Assembly (NCBI GenBank): GCA_017440565.1
Contig: JAFSHA010000064.1
Span: forward strand, 1 to 35,203
DNA length: 35,203 nucleotides
DNA from: Eggerthellaceae bacterium
GTDB lineage: Bacteria; Actinomycetota; Coriobacteriia; Coriobacteriales; Eggerthellaceae
Direction of reading: 5' to 3'
Of the stretch, positions 1 through 8,169 are shown piece after piece. The notes under the pieces were generated by a model. That model was not told the origin of the DNA. It made no database searches and saw nothing but the letters and a program-made list of their open reading frames with translations. Every line of letters begins with the position of its first letter. The stretch's first letter is position 1. A program made the position numbers and the translations under genes.

Positions 1-1067
1 AGCTCGTACACCGCGATCACGTTCTTACCGCGCACGGAAACGTAAAGCCACTTTCCGCAGGGGGAAAACTCCAGGTGAGCCGCCAGCGTGCGAATGCCGC
101 AGCACGAGGGCAGGTCAAAGCGGGAAATCTCGCGGAAGGGGTCTTTGTCGGCGGGGCTCCCGGCGGCGGGGCCCCTTCCGTCTTCGGAAGGCAGGAACGC
201 GCCACCCTCGAATGCAGGCCGCATATCGTAGATGATGACCGCGTTAGCCAACTCACCGACGACGGCCAGCTGCCAAGGTGCGCTCGGACGCAGCGCCATC
301 ATGCGCGGGCCGAATCCCGGTGGCGTGCGAACCGTGAGGACGGGTTCGGCTCGAAGCCCCTCCCCCGCAGGGCACGCGTACAGGGTAACGGTATCGCAAC
401 CCAAGTCGGCTACGGCAAGCAAAGGCGTTGCCGTCGCTTCCGCGGCAAGCGAGGGCGTTGCGGCCGAGCCTGTGCCAGCAGCAACTTCGCCAGCCCCGCC
501 CATGGGAATAAACCGCCCCGCCTCATCAACGCTACCCACGAAACAGGCCGAATGCACGTGCGGGCCCTTCTGTCGGCACTTGTTCGGACCGCTGCCCTCA
601 TGCCGTACCGCAACGCGCACAGGCCCCAAGCTTCCGTCAAGCCGAAGCGGCCAGCAGCTTAGGCTGCCGCTTTCGTAATTCGACCCGTACACCCAACGGC
701 CGCTCGGATGCACGGCCACATGGCACGTCCCCGCGCCCGACTTATCCGCGATCGTGCTGATGTGCGCGATCGAGCCGTCGTCGAACGCCGCGTACACGGC
801 TGCTTTCGCCTTGCCCGCGACCTCATGCGCAGCTACAAGCGTGGTTCCCCGTTTCAGCAGAAACGAGGGATTCGCATTGCTCATAACCGTGTGATCTGCG
901 GAAACGAAGCCGGATTCCAAATCGAGGGAGAGCGAGTACACACCAGCGGAACCCGTGGAAGACGCACCACCCGGTAAAGACGCCGCGGGCTTTTCAGTAT
1001 AAGTACCCACGAACAGGCGCGCGACGGCTGCGCCAAATCTGCCAATTCTGTCGCTTGTGTCTAACAT
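1..1067 (-). CDS. pgl: 6-phosphogluconolactonase, YbhE-type beta-propeller (3' end cut by window edge)
   Basis: The reading frame is open from an ATG at 1067 to the window edge (355 codons). The product resembles the seven-bladed propeller lactonase family (YbhE type), which hydrolyses 6-phosphogluconolactone in the pentose phosphate pathway in the cytoplasm. Visible family marks are FVGTYTE near the N-terminus, HVAVHPSGRWVYGSNY, GPHVHSACF, PPGFGPR and AHLEFSPCGKWLYVSVRG near the end. Family members are usually 330-390 residues, so only a short C-terminal piece should be missing. A strong GAGGAGG ribosome binding site lies 6-7 bases before the ATG and sits inside the last codons of the upstream YczE-like remnant, whose TGA ends one base before the ATG. 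This suggests former translational coupling. A broader sugar-lactonase role cannot be excluded. Confidence 0.85.
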   Translation of the reverse strand, partial: MLDTSDRIGRFGAAVARLFVGTYTEKPAASLPGGASSTGSAGVYSLSLDLESGFVSADHTVMSNANPSFLLKRGTTLVAAHEVAGKAKAAVYAAFDDGSIAHISTIADKSGAGTCHVAVHPSGRWVYGSNYESGSLSCWPLRLDGSLGPVRVAVRHEGSGPNKCRQKGPHVHSACFVGSVDEAGRFIPMGGAGEVAAGTGSAATPSLAAEATATPLLAVADLGCDTVTLYACPAGEGLRAEPVLTVRTPPGFGPRMMALRPSAPWQLAVVGELANAVIIYDMRPAFEGGAFLPSEDGRGPAAGSPADKDPFREISRFDLPSCCGIRTLAAHLEFSPCGKWLYVSVRGKNVIAVYE

Positions 1068-1068
1068 G

Positions 1069-1396
1069 TCAGGCCTCCTCGGCAACTTCGCGCTTGCTCA
1101 ACACGCCAAATCGCTCGTACATGGGCAGGCTTGCCGCCCTGTTCCACAGCGCAATAAGCGGGCCGATGCAAAACGCTGATACGATAGTGAACACGCCCAC
1201 CGGCCCGCCTACCGCAAGCGCAACGCCCATGACCAAGACGTCTTGGATCACGCGGCAGGCCGCGAAGGGCAGCGGCGTGCGCTTTGCCGCAATGGGCGCG
1301 ATGGCGTCGATGGGGGAAACGCTCGGCGATGCCGTAGCCCAAGCCCGAGCTTGCGCCGGTGACGACCGCCACCCTTCCTTGAAGGTCTTCGTACAT
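1069..1396 (-). pseudogene. Fused remnant: glucose 1-dehydrogenase N-terminus joined to YczE-like membrane protein C-terminus
   Basis: From an ATG at 1396, preceded by AGGAGG, about 27 codons read as the head of a short-chain dehydrogenase like Bacillus glucose 1-dehydrogenase: MYEDLQGRVAVVTGASSG, the Rossmann glycine motif, then GLGYGIAERF. After about 1316 that frame loses all similarity. In another frame, from about 1314 to the TGA at 1069, there are about 81 residues that look like the end of a YczE/YitT-type membrane protein, with a hydrophobic stretch containing GGPVGVFTIVSAFCIGPLI. Both parent proteins would be over 200 residues long. The picture fits one deletion that removed most of both genes. 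The 111-codon open frame across the junction is unlikely to make a working protein. The YczE assignment is by pattern only. Confidence 0.6.
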
Positions 1397-1583
1397 GGGG
1401 GCCTCCTAGCAACGAAAGCCGCGCCGCATTCCGCAACGCAGCTAGCTAGGAGAAGCATCCCATCGTTTCGGCTCTGTCCGCCAAACCGCGGCCAAGGCGT
1501 AGCTGCACCGACAAACCCGAAGCCGTTCCGTCAATTTGCGCTCCCCTGCTATCCCCACATCTAAGGCAGCGAAAAAGGCGCGC

Positions 1584-3104
1584 TTAGAAGCGGTTGGAAA
1601 GCAGGCGGTTCAAGGCGTTGAGATAAGCCTTCGTGGAAGAGACGATGATGTCGCCGTCGGCGCCACGGCCGGTGAACACGCGCCCGCCCGCAGCCTTGAC
1701 GCGCACCGTCACTTCGCCGAGCGCGTCGATACCGCGCGAGATGGACTGCACCGAGAACTCGGACAGGTCGTTTTCCACGCCGACTATCTTGTCGATGGCC
1801 TTGTACACCGCATCGATCGGGCCCGTACCCCACTCGCACACGGTGGTCTCAACGCCCTCGGCGTCGCGCAGCGTCACCGTCGCGGTGGGTCGCAGCGGGA
1901 AACCGCAGCTTACCTGCACGGCCGCCAGCGTATACACGGCGCCTTCCTCACGCTCGACTTCGTTTACCAGGCTCTCAAGATCCTCGTCGTAGACTTCCTT
2001 CTTCTTATCGGCCATGGCAAGGAAGGCCTCGTACAGACGGTCGAGCTCCTCGCCCGAGAACTCGTAGCCAAGCTCCTCGAGACGGTGCTTCAAGGCCGCA
2101 TGCCCGCTGCGCGCCGTAAGCACGATCTGGCTCACGCCCGCGCCCACCTCGGAAGGATCGATGATCTCGTAAGTCTCGCGGCTCTTCAGCACGCCGTCCT
2201 GGTGGATGCCCGACGAATGCGCGAACGCGTTCGACCCCACAATGGCCTTGTTGGCCTGCACAGTCATGCCGGTGATGGAGCTCACCAGGCGGCTTGCCTT
2301 GGTAAGCTCGCGCGCGTCGATGCCCGTATGCGCGTCAAGCTCGGCCCCGTGCATGCGGATGCCCATGACCACTTCCTCCATGGCCGCGTTGCCCGCACGT
2401 TCGCCAATGCCGTTGATGGTGCACTCCACCTGCGAGGCGCCGTTACGCACCGCCGAAAGGGCCAGGGCGGTGGCCATGCCCAAGTCGTTGTGGCAGTGAG
2501 CCGACACCACGACGTTCTCGATGCCGCGCACGTTTTCCATCAAGTAGGCAATGCGCGCGCCGAATTCGTCGGGAAGCGAATAGCCCGTGGTGTCAGGGAT
2601 GTTGACCACCGTGGCGCCGGCCTCGATGACGGCTTCGATGACGCGCGCCAGGAAGGCGTAGTCGGAACGACCCGCATCCTCGGCATAGAACTGCACGTCG
2701 TCCACGTAGCGCTTGGCGTAGCGCACGGCATGCACGGCGCGTTCGACGCACTGCTCTTCGGAAATGCGCAGCTTGTCGCGCAGGTGGCTGGGCGACACGC
2801 CGATGCCCGTCTGAATGCGCGGGCGCTTGGCGAAGCGCAACGCCTCGGCCGCGACGTCGATGTCGCGTTCGACAGCGCGGGAAAGCCCGCACACCACCGC
2901 ATCGTCGCCCGCCAGCTCGGCAATGCGGCGCACGCTCTCGAAATCGCCCGGGCTGGAAACGGGGAAGCCCGCCTCGATGACGTCGACTTTCAGGCGCAGA
3001 AGCTGCCGGGCAACCACCAGCTTCTCCTCGGTGTTCATCGAGGCGCCGGGCGACTGCTCGCCATCGCGCAGCGTGGTATCGAATATGGCTATCTTGCGGG
3101 TCAT
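1584..3104 (-). CDS. leuA: 2-isopropylmalate synthase
   Basis: Catalyses the first committed step of leucine synthesis, condensing 2-ketoisovalerate with acetyl-CoA. The 506-residue product has the usual length and order: a TIM-barrel catalytic domain opening with [16 protein letters not shown] (catalytic R13, metal-binding D14), the metal ligands in [11 protein letters not shown], the [11 protein letters not shown] motif, then the C-terminal allosteric leucine-binding domain with TVTLRDAEG and [17 protein letters not shown]. The ATG at 3104 is chosen because GGAAGG lies 9 bases ahead; a TTG two codons upstream would leave only three bases of spacing. It follows ilvN by 27 bases in an ilvB-ilvN-leuA operon, with ilvC absent from this stretch. 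A weak CGCTT/AAGCG stem overlapping the stop, followed by five Ts (about 1572-1592), may help end transcription. Confidence 0.95.
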   Translation of the reverse strand: MTRKIAIFDTTLRDGEQSPGASMNTEEKLVVARQLLRLKVDVIEAGFPVSSPGDFESVRRIAELAGDDAVVCGLSRAVERDIDVAAEALRFAKRPRIQTGIGVSPSHLRDKLRISEEQCVERAVHAVRYAKRYVDDVQFYAEDAGRSDYAFLARVIEAVIEAGATVVNIPDTTGYSLPDEFGARIAYLMENVRGIENVVVSAHCHNDLGMATALALSAVRNGASQVECTINGIGERAGNAAMEEVVMGIRMHGAELDAHTGIDARELTKASRLVSSITGMTVQANKAIVGSNAFAHSSGIHQDGVLKSRETYEIIDPSEVGAGVSQIVLTARSGHAALKHRLEELGYEFSGEELDRLYEAFLAMADKKKEVYDEDLESLVNEVEREEGAVYTLAAVQVSCGFPLRPTATVTLRDAEGVETTVCEWGTGPIDAVYKAIDKIVGVENDLSEFSVQSISRGIDALGEVTVRVKAAGGRVFTGRGADGDIIVSSTKAYLNALNRLLSNRF

Positions 3105-3131
3105 CAGCAATTCCTTCCAAAGGGCGCGAGC

Positions 3132-3623
3132 CTAGCTTTTCGCGTTGCGCGACATGGCGATAAGGCCGGTACGCACGATGTCCTTGATGCCGTACGCGCG
3201 GAACAAATCCTCGATACCGGCGATCTTGGCCTCATCCCCGGTGACCTCGATGGTCAGCGAGCTGTGCCCCACGTCAACGATGTTGGCACGGAATATGTTG
3301 GCGATCTCGATGATCTCGTTGCGACGCTCGGGCGTGACGTCCACTTTGAACAGCGCCAACTCGCGCTCGATGGCGTTACCCTTGGTAAGGTCGGTGATCT
3401 TGTGCACGCTAATGAGCTTGTTCAACTGCTTGGTAATCTGCTCGAACGCCACCGGATCGGCGGTGACCACCATGGTGATGCGTGAACGCGCCACGTCCTC
3501 GGTAGGACCCACCGACAGCGACTCGATGTTGAAGCCGCGACGCGAAATGAGGCCGACCACACGCGAGAGCACGCCCGGCTTGTTCTCAACGAGAATGGAA
3601 AGCACGTGCTTGGACTTCATCAT
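3132..3623 (-). CDS. ilvN: Acetolactate synthase small (regulatory) subunit
   Basis: Regulatory partner of IlvB, giving valine feedback control of acetohydroxyacid synthase. The 163-residue length is typical. An N-terminal ACT domain is clear: HVLSILVENKPGVLSRVVGL, then SRRGFNIESLSVGPTED, with the glycine and asparagine positions that bind valine in this family. The second half carries VDVGHSSLTIEVTG, the small-subunit C-terminal domain. The ATG at 3623 overlaps the ilvB stop as ATGA, with a GGAGGGGG ribosome binding site inside the end of ilvB, so translation is probably coupled to the large subunit. A second ATG directly follows as codon 2. Confidence 0.95.
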   Translation of the reverse strand: MMKSKHVLSILVENKPGVLSRVVGLISRRGFNIESLSVGPTEDVARSRITMVVTADPVAFEQITKQLNKLISVHKITDLTKGNAIERELALFKVDVTPERRNEIIEIANIFRANIVDVGHSSLTIEVTGDEAKIAGIEDLFRAYGIKDIVRTGLIAMSRNAKS

Positions 3624-5494
3624 TCGTCATCCCCCTCCTCCGCATCGGCAGCTGGCGCGGCGTTGCGCGGCGCCTCGGGCATGTTCAGGCGCACTGCGCC
3701 CACGGCCACGTCGATGGCGCCGATCACCTCGCCAAGCGCATCCCCCGGCGCGACCATGGGGTACACGTTCTGCTCGCGCGAAATGGCCACGTCAAGAAGG
3801 TAGGGCCCTGGCGCGGCAAGCATGCGCGCAATGGCCGCGGGAACGAGAGTCGGATCTTCCACGCGCTCGCCCTGCCAGCCGTACGCGTCGGCCAGCTTCA
3901 CGAAGTCGGGGTTAGGCGCCAGAAGCGTAGACGAGTAGCGCTCGCCATAGAACAGGCGCTGCCACTGACGCACCATGCCAAGGCAGCGGTTGTCCATCAC
4001 CATCACCTTGACGGGAATGCCGTTGATGGCCGCAGTCGCCATTTCCTGGCTGTTCATCTGGAACGACCCGTCGCCGGCCACGCACACGACGGCCTTCGCG
4101 GGGTTTGCCACCGCAGCCCCGATAGCCGCCGGGAAACCGAAACCCATGGTTCCCAAGCCGCCGCTCGAGAGGAAGCTGCGCGGGCATTCGCGGTCGATGA
4201 ACTGGTTCGCCCACATCTGGTGCTGCCCCACCTCGGTGACCACGATCGACGCGTTGGGGTCAAGCTGAGCGGAAAGCTCCTTCATAACCAGCTCGGGCAC
4301 GATTTCCTCGGGCGCGTCGCCGACGTTGGGATGGTAGAACGGATAGCGCTCGCGCCACGCCTCGATGCGCTTGAGCCATGCGTCGGTGCGCGGGGCGAAG
4401 GCCGCTTTCTCCAGACGCTCGACAAGTGCCGCGAGGACGCCCTTCAGGTCGCCCACGATGGGCACCGCACAGGGAAGGATCTTCCCAATCTCGGCGGGGT
4501 CGATGTCGATGTGGATGACCTTGGCGTTCGGGGCGAATTCGTCCACGCGCCCCGTAACGCGGTCGGAAAAACGCGCGCCCGCGGCAATGATGAGGTCGCA
4601 CTCGGTGATGGCCAAGTTGGAGTACTTCGCGCCGTGCATGCCAACCGGCCCCAGGTTCATGGGGTGGCTCGCGGCAAGCGCGCCCTTGCCCATGAGCGTG
4701 GTGACCGCCGGAATGCCCGCCAGTTCGATGAGGCGCTCAAGCTCAGGCGTTGCCTCCGAGATGCCCACGCCGCCGCCCACGACAAGAAGCGGACGGGCGG
4801 CCTGCGCGATAAGCTCGCACGCTGCGCGAATCTGGCGCGCGTTGCCGCGATACGTAGGCTTGTAGGAAGGAAGGTTCACCTCGTCAGCGTATTCGAAGGT
4901 CATCGAAGCGCCCGCGACATCGGAAGGCACGTCGATGAGCACCGGCCCCGGACGCCCCGTCACCGCGATATGGAAGGCCTCGCGAAACGTCGAGGCAAGT
5001 TCGTCAACCGACTGCAGAAGGAAGCTGTGCTTGACCACCGGCATGGTGATGCCCACGATATCGGACTCTTGGAACGAATCGGTGCCGATAACTGCGCGCG
5101 GAACCTGGCCGGTGATGACCACCAAAGGCACGCTGTCCATGTAGGCCGTCGCAATGCCGGTCACGGTGTTGGTGGCACCCGGGCCGCTTGTCACCACCAC
5201 CACGCCGGGCTTGCCGCTCGAGCGCGCGTAGCCGTCAGCCATATGAACCGCACCCTGCTCATGACGCGCGAGCACGTGCGTGATCTGGGTGGAATCGAAC
5301 AGCGCGTCGTAGATCCTAAGCGCCTGGCCGCCAGGATAGCCGAACACCACGTCGACACCCTCGGCTTCAAGCGCGGCGACGATAGCCTGGGCGCCCAGCA
5401 TGACGCACCCCTGCTTGGGGCCCTTGCTGCCCAAGCCGCGCGGCGCGCCCATGACGGCCGCGCTGCGGCACCTATCCTCGGTCTGACTTGCCAT
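3620..5494 (-). CDS. ilvB: Acetolactate synthase large (catalytic) subunit
   Basis: Thiamine-diphosphate enzyme that condenses pyruvate with pyruvate or 2-ketobutyrate at the start of valine, leucine and isoleucine synthesis. All three domains are visible: the pyrimidine-binding domain with FGYPGG and the catalytic glutamate E79 in LARHEQGAVHMADGYARSSG; the central FAD/cofactor domain with the MGKGALA region; and the diphosphate-binding domain with CVAGDGSFQMNSQE. It has 624 residues, slightly long because about 30 residues precede the usual start of homology (MLGAQAIVAAL). The ATG at 5494 is kept because GAGGAGG lies 10 bases upstream. The C-terminus ends in an acidic, alanine-rich tail. It sits 55 bases after yacP and overlaps ilvN by four bases. 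Confidence 0.95.
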   Translation of the reverse strand: MASQTEDRCRSAAVMGAPRGLGSKGPKQGCVMLGAQAIVAALEAEGVDVVFGYPGGQALRIYDALFDSTQITHVLARHEQGAVHMADGYARSSGKPGVVVVTSGPGATNTVTGIATAYMDSVPLVVITGQVPRAVIGTDSFQESDIVGITMPVVKHSFLLQSVDELASTFREAFHIAVTGRPGPVLIDVPSDVAGASMTFEYADEVNLPSYKPTYRGNARQIRAACELIAQAARPLLVVGGGVGISEATPELERLIELAGIPAVTTLMGKGALAASHPMNLGPVGMHGAKYSNLAITECDLIIAAGARFSDRVTGRVDEFAPNAKVIHIDIDPAEIGKILPCAVPIVGDLKGVLAALVERLEKAAFAPRTDAWLKRIEAWRERYPFYHPNVGDAPEEIVPELVMKELSAQLDPNASIVVTEVGQHQMWANQFIDRECPRSFLSSGGLGTMGFGFPAAIGAAVANPAKAVVCVAGDGSFQMNSQEMATAAINGIPVKVMVMDNRCLGMVRQWQRLFYGERYSSTLLAPNPDFVKLADAYGWQGERVEDPTLVPAAIARMLAAPGPYLLDVAISREQNVYPMVAPGDALGEVIGAIDVAVGAVRLNMPEAPRNAAPAADAEEGDDE

Positions 5495-5549
5495 CCTGCA
5501 CTAACCTCCTCGATAAGCCCTTCGACACCCGGCGTTTCCCGAAACCCGG

Positions 5550-6086
5550 CTACTTCCCGTCGCGCAGGGCCTTGAGCTTCGCAAGCGTATCGGCGGGAAT
5601 GCGGCCCGCCACCGTGTTCTTGTACGCCACCTTCGGAGCCTCGTCCAAACGCACGTCGTCGTAATACATGCCCACTTCCTGGCTGAAGCCATCGGCGCTC
5701 ATGCGGTCGACGCCGCCGCCAAACACGGTGTCCTGAATGGTGGCGTCACTCGTAACCACGAGCGTCTCGATCATGCGCTCGCGCGCATCATGCGAAAGGC
5801 GCTCGATTACCTTGTCGGCCGATTCGCCCGCACGCGAGAACATGATCTGCACGCCGGCGCGCTTCTCGGTGGCACCCGAGGAGAATTCGTTCTGCGCGCC
5901 GTCGAACACGATGACGGCCTTGTAGTCGCGCCCCGCGAAGTTGATCACGTCGTTGATGAGGCGCTCACGCGCGGTGTTGAACGTGTCGTCGGTGTAGTCG
6001 GGGCTGGGCATACGCTTGTAGCGGCTGCCCGAGCGCAGCACGTTGTACCCATCGACGATCAGCAACTTCTTTCGTGGTATAGCCAT
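5550..6086 (-). CDS. yacP: NYN-domain ribonuclease, YacP/Rae1 family
   Basis: A 178-residue protein made almost entirely of a NYN (PIN-like) nuclease domain. Seen in the sequence: LLIVDGYNVLRS at the N-terminus, AVIVFDGAQNE in the middle and LVVTSDATIQDTV with SADGFSQEV, giving the spaced acidic residues that bind metal in this family. In Bacillus subtilis the homologue Rae1 is a ribosome-associated mRNA endonuclease, and its gene follows rlmB (yacO), the same order as here. The ATG at 6086 is chosen because the first conserved strand begins six residues later; upstream codons only overlap rlmB. It starts 13 bases after the rlmB stop without a clear ribosome binding site, so coupling is likely. 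Confidence 0.85.
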   Translation of the reverse strand: MAIPRKKLLIVDGYNVLRSGSRYKRMPSPDYTDDTFNTARERLINDVINFAGRDYKAVIVFDGAQNEFSSGATEKRAGVQIMFSRAGESADKVIERLSHDARERMIETLVVTSDATIQDTVFGGGVDRMSADGFSQEVGMYYDDVRLDEAPKVAYKNTVAGRIPADTLAKLKALRDGK

Positions 6087-6099
6087 CGGCGAGCCTGCG

Positions 6100-6879
6100 C
6101 TAGCGCGACGTATGCAGCGGCGCCTCGCCGGCGGCACGATTCTGGCGCAGCCACTCGTACATGCACGCGGTAGAGGCCTGAGCCACATTGAGCGACGAAA
6201 TAGCTCCCACCTGCGGCAGCTTTACACCGAAGTCGCAGTTCTCGAGCACCAGGCGCGACACGCCCTCGCCTTCGTTGCCCATAACCAGCACGATCTTGCC
6301 CTTGAGGTTGGCATCCCAAATGTAGTCCTGCGCGTGCTCGCTGGCGGCGCACACCCAGAAGCCCTCCTCCTTCAGGCGCTCGATGCAGCTGGTGAGGTTG
6401 GCTACCTGGGAAACGGGCATGTGCGAGATGGCACCCGCCGAGCTCTTGTACGTGGCAGCCGTCACGCGCGCGGCACGCTTGTTGGGAATGATGAGGCCTG
6501 CGGCGCCCACCGACTCGGCGCTGCGCGCGATGGCGCCCAGATTGCCCGCGTCGGTGATATGGTCGAGCATCACGATCAGCGCACGCCCCTCGTTCTCCTC
6601 GGCGCACTTGGCGGCGGCTTCGAGGATGGCGGTCACGTTCACGTACTCGAAGGGCTTGGTCTCAGCCATGACGCCCTGATGGCTCTCGCGCTCGGAAAGC
6701 TCGTCGAGCTTCTTCTTCGAGATGGTCTTCACGGGCACGTCAAGGTTCTTCGCCTTGCGAAGAATGTCGTTGACCAGGCTGTCCTTCTTCACGTTGTCGG
6801 CCATGAGGATGCATTTCATGGGCACGTGCGTACGCAGCGCCTCGATGACGGGACGTTTGCCTTCGATATATTCGGCCAT
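6100..6879 (-). CDS. rlmB: 23S rRNA 2'-O-ribose methyltransferase, SpoU family (RlmB-like)
   Basis: Transfers a methyl group from S-adenosylmethionine to a ribose in 23S rRNA. The 259-residue protein has an N-terminal substrate-binding domain opening EYIEGKRPVIEALRT and a knotted SPOUT catalytic domain. The three SpoU motifs are present: DHITDAGNLGAIARSAES (motif 1, asparagine and arginine), IVLVMGNEGEGVSRLV (motif 2) and LPQVGAISSLNVAQAST (motif 3). The ATG at 6879 is preferred because homology begins there; a GTG at 6891 is in frame four codons upstream and cannot be excluded. A possible -10 box TACACT lies at 6920-6925 without a recognisable -35. The order rlmB-yacP matches Firmicutes; other SpoU enzymes (TrmH) look similar. 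Confidence 0.88.
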   Translation of the reverse strand: MAEYIEGKRPVIEALRTHVPMKCILMADNVKKDSLVNDILRKAKNLDVPVKTISKKKLDELSERESHQGVMAETKPFEYVNVTAILEAAAKCAEENEGRALIVMLDHITDAGNLGAIARSAESVGAAGLIIPNKRAARVTAATYKSSAGAISHMPVSQVANLTSCIERLKEEGFWVCAASEHAQDYIWDANLKGKIVLVMGNEGEGVSRLVLENCDFGVKLPQVGAISSLNVAQASTACMYEWLRQNRAAGEAPLHTSR

Positions 6880-7044
6880 GGTTTGGTTCACTTTCCGCTT
6901 CGGGTTCTCGTAACGACTCAGTGTACCATGAAGCGGAAAGCCACCTTCCCTATTTCGTCGAAGAACCGCTTTGCGCCTTCGTACGTTCTTGTGCTTTTAC
7001 GTTCTCGCGCTTTTGACGCATTGCCGGCTTTTTCTCTTCAACGG

Positions 7045-7719
7045 CTACTCTGCATTCGACGCAAAACGGCTGCTCAAGGCGATTTCCGGCAAAGCGGCGG
7101 GATCATCGATCATAAACGTAGGAGCGCAGGCGGAAAGATCCTCGATCGAGAACATGCCCCAAGTTGCAGCGACCGTCGCACAGCCGGCGGCGTTTCCGGC
7201 CATGATGTCGTAGGGGCTGTCGCCAACGTACATGCATGCAGCAGGATCAAGGCCCATGAGCTCACACGCATGCAGCACCGGGCCGGGAGCCGGCTTGTGC
7301 TCGGGAAAGACGTCGGGTGCCACCACGAACTCCATGAAGCGCGCGATCTCGCACACGTCGAGCCCGCGCTGTGCAAGCGCCTGGCGCTTCGACGTTACCA
7401 CCGCCATGCGCACACCCGCCCGATCAAGCGTCTCGAGTACTTCCGGCACGCCGGGAAACGTTTTCACCTGCGCGTCGTGAACGGCATGGTTGTGCTCGCG
7501 GTACACCTCGACCAGCTTCTCCTGCAACGCGGGGTCGTCCGTGAAATCGCGCATCTGCACGTCGAGGGGCTGGCCCACCTTCGCAAGCAGCTCTTCGTCG
7601 GGGACAACGCGCCCGAGCACCTCGCGCGTAGAATGCCGAAACGAGGACAGAATAAGATCATGCGTATCAAGCAGCGTGCCGTCCAGGTCGAACAGCACCG
7701 CCTGTATGGGCTGGGTCAT
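7045..7719 (-). CDS. HAD-family hydrolase, phosphoglycolate phosphatase / PpaX-like
   Basis: A 224-residue cytoplasmic phosphatase of the haloacid dehalogenase superfamily. Motif I is VLFDLDGTLLDT (nucleophile D11, acid-base D13), motif II is MAVVTSK, motif III is the lysine in HKPAPGP and motif IV is YVGDSPYDIMAG. The helical cap between motifs I and II places it in subfamily IA with Gph, PpaX and PgmB. The substrate cannot be decided from sequence; phosphoglycolate or pyrophosphate are the usual guesses. A GAGGAGG sequence lies close before the ATG. It is followed by 165 bases of non-coding DNA before rlmB and preceded by the repeat-rich gap, so it may be transcribed alone. Confidence 0.85.
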   Translation of the reverse strand: MTQPIQAVLFDLDGTLLDTHDLILSSFRHSTREVLGRVVPDEELLAKVGQPLDVQMRDFTDDPALQEKLVEVYREHNHAVHDAQVKTFPGVPEVLETLDRAGVRMAVVTSKRQALAQRGLDVCEIARFMEFVVAPDVFPEHKPAPGPVLHACELMGLDPAACMYVGDSPYDIMAGNAAGCATVAATWGMFSIEDLSACAPTFMIDDPAALPEIALSSRFASNAE

Positions 7720-7889
7720 GAGGCCTCCTCGCGTGTATATTCCGTTCGTGTCTTCCGTGCGCCTCTTCTGCGCGTGCTTTCTTCTGCGCGTCTTCCTCTC
7801 GCCGCTTCTCGCACAGTGGCCGTGCGGTCAGATCGAGAGGCAGTGTAGCACGAAGGGCCGCACACGGCTCCTGACGCAGGGATCCCTGC

Positions 7890-8064
7890 AAGTTATGTTC
7901 AAAAAGCGCATCCTTGTCGGCTGAATGCCCCCTGATCGGGCTGTTTTTTCCGACAAGGATGGCATTTTTGAACGCAGAAGGAACCCCGCGCCCGACAAGG
8001 ATGCGATTTTTGAACACAGAAGCCTTCCCCCGTCCGACAAGGATGCGATTTTTGAACACAACTT
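7890..8064. repeat. 175-bp element with 31-bp terminal inverted repeats and internal tandem copies at 42-bp spacing
   Basis: Four copies of one unit (core CCGACAAGGATGCGATTTTT followed by GAAC) are visible. Copy A (about 7890-7920) is inverted; copies B (from 7950), C (from 7992) and D (7034+1000, ending near 8064) point the other way. A and D are near-perfect inverted repeats: counting the AAGTT at each outer edge they pair over 31 bases with two mismatches, so they bound the element. B, C and D start exactly 42 bases apart, with about 30 conserved bases followed by 12 variable ones. A and B could also pair as a stem of about 24 bases with three mismatches around a 29-base loop. No target-site duplication is evident. 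It could be a miniature mobile element, an array of protein-binding sites, or structured RNA. Confidence 0.8.
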
Positions 8065-8080
8065 TTTGGCGCGCAGGAAA

Positions 8081-8106
8081 CCCCCGCGGAATCGCTTCCG
8101 CGGGGG
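8081..8106 (-). terminator. Strong GC hairpin, candidate terminator of the surface protein gene
   Basis: A perfect 11-bp stem (CCCCCGCGGAA paired with TTCCGCGGGGG) around the four-base loop TCGC, about 64 bases past the stop codon of the surface protein gene. On the minus strand it is followed by only a short T tract (TTTCC), so it may need help from the downstream repeats to stop transcription efficiently. Confidence 0.6.
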
Positions 8107-8169
8107 TCCTAAGAAAGGAAGGCTGCGCGATATCTGCAGGCCTAGCGTCGGATCACAACATCCACGCGC

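Larger units (their letters stand above)
7720..8169. other. 450-bp non-coding region holding an inverted/tandem repeat element
   Basis: No supported gene lies between the HAD phosphatase start and the stop of the surface protein. The left third (7740-7870) is low in recognisable signals apart from a short direct repeat of CTTCTGCGCGT around 7765-7795. The middle holds the repeat element described separately (7890-8064) and the right part holds a strong hairpin (8081-8106). Short open frames across the repeats arise only because the repeat period is a multiple of three. Confidence 0.7.

Noticed and set aside
1536-3485. Long plus-strand open frame opposite leuA (about 649 codons)
   Set aside because: It is an antisense shadow of leuA and ilvN, caused by high GC at third positions; histidine- and arginine-rich with no family marks, while the minus strand has complete, recognisable genes.
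6880-7044. Small gene in the gap between rlmB and the HAD phosphatase
   Set aside because: Only short open frames without ribosome binding sites or similarity; the gap is better read as the rlmB promoter region.
7667-8059. Minus-strand open frame with repeated FKNRILVG peptides
   Set aside because: It arises because the 42-bp repeat period is divisible by three. Translation in other frames is equally open, there is no good ribosome binding site, and it runs into the HAD gene.
7950-8064. CRISPR array
   Set aside because: Only three direct copies with 12-base spacers, one further copy inverted, and no cas genes in the window.
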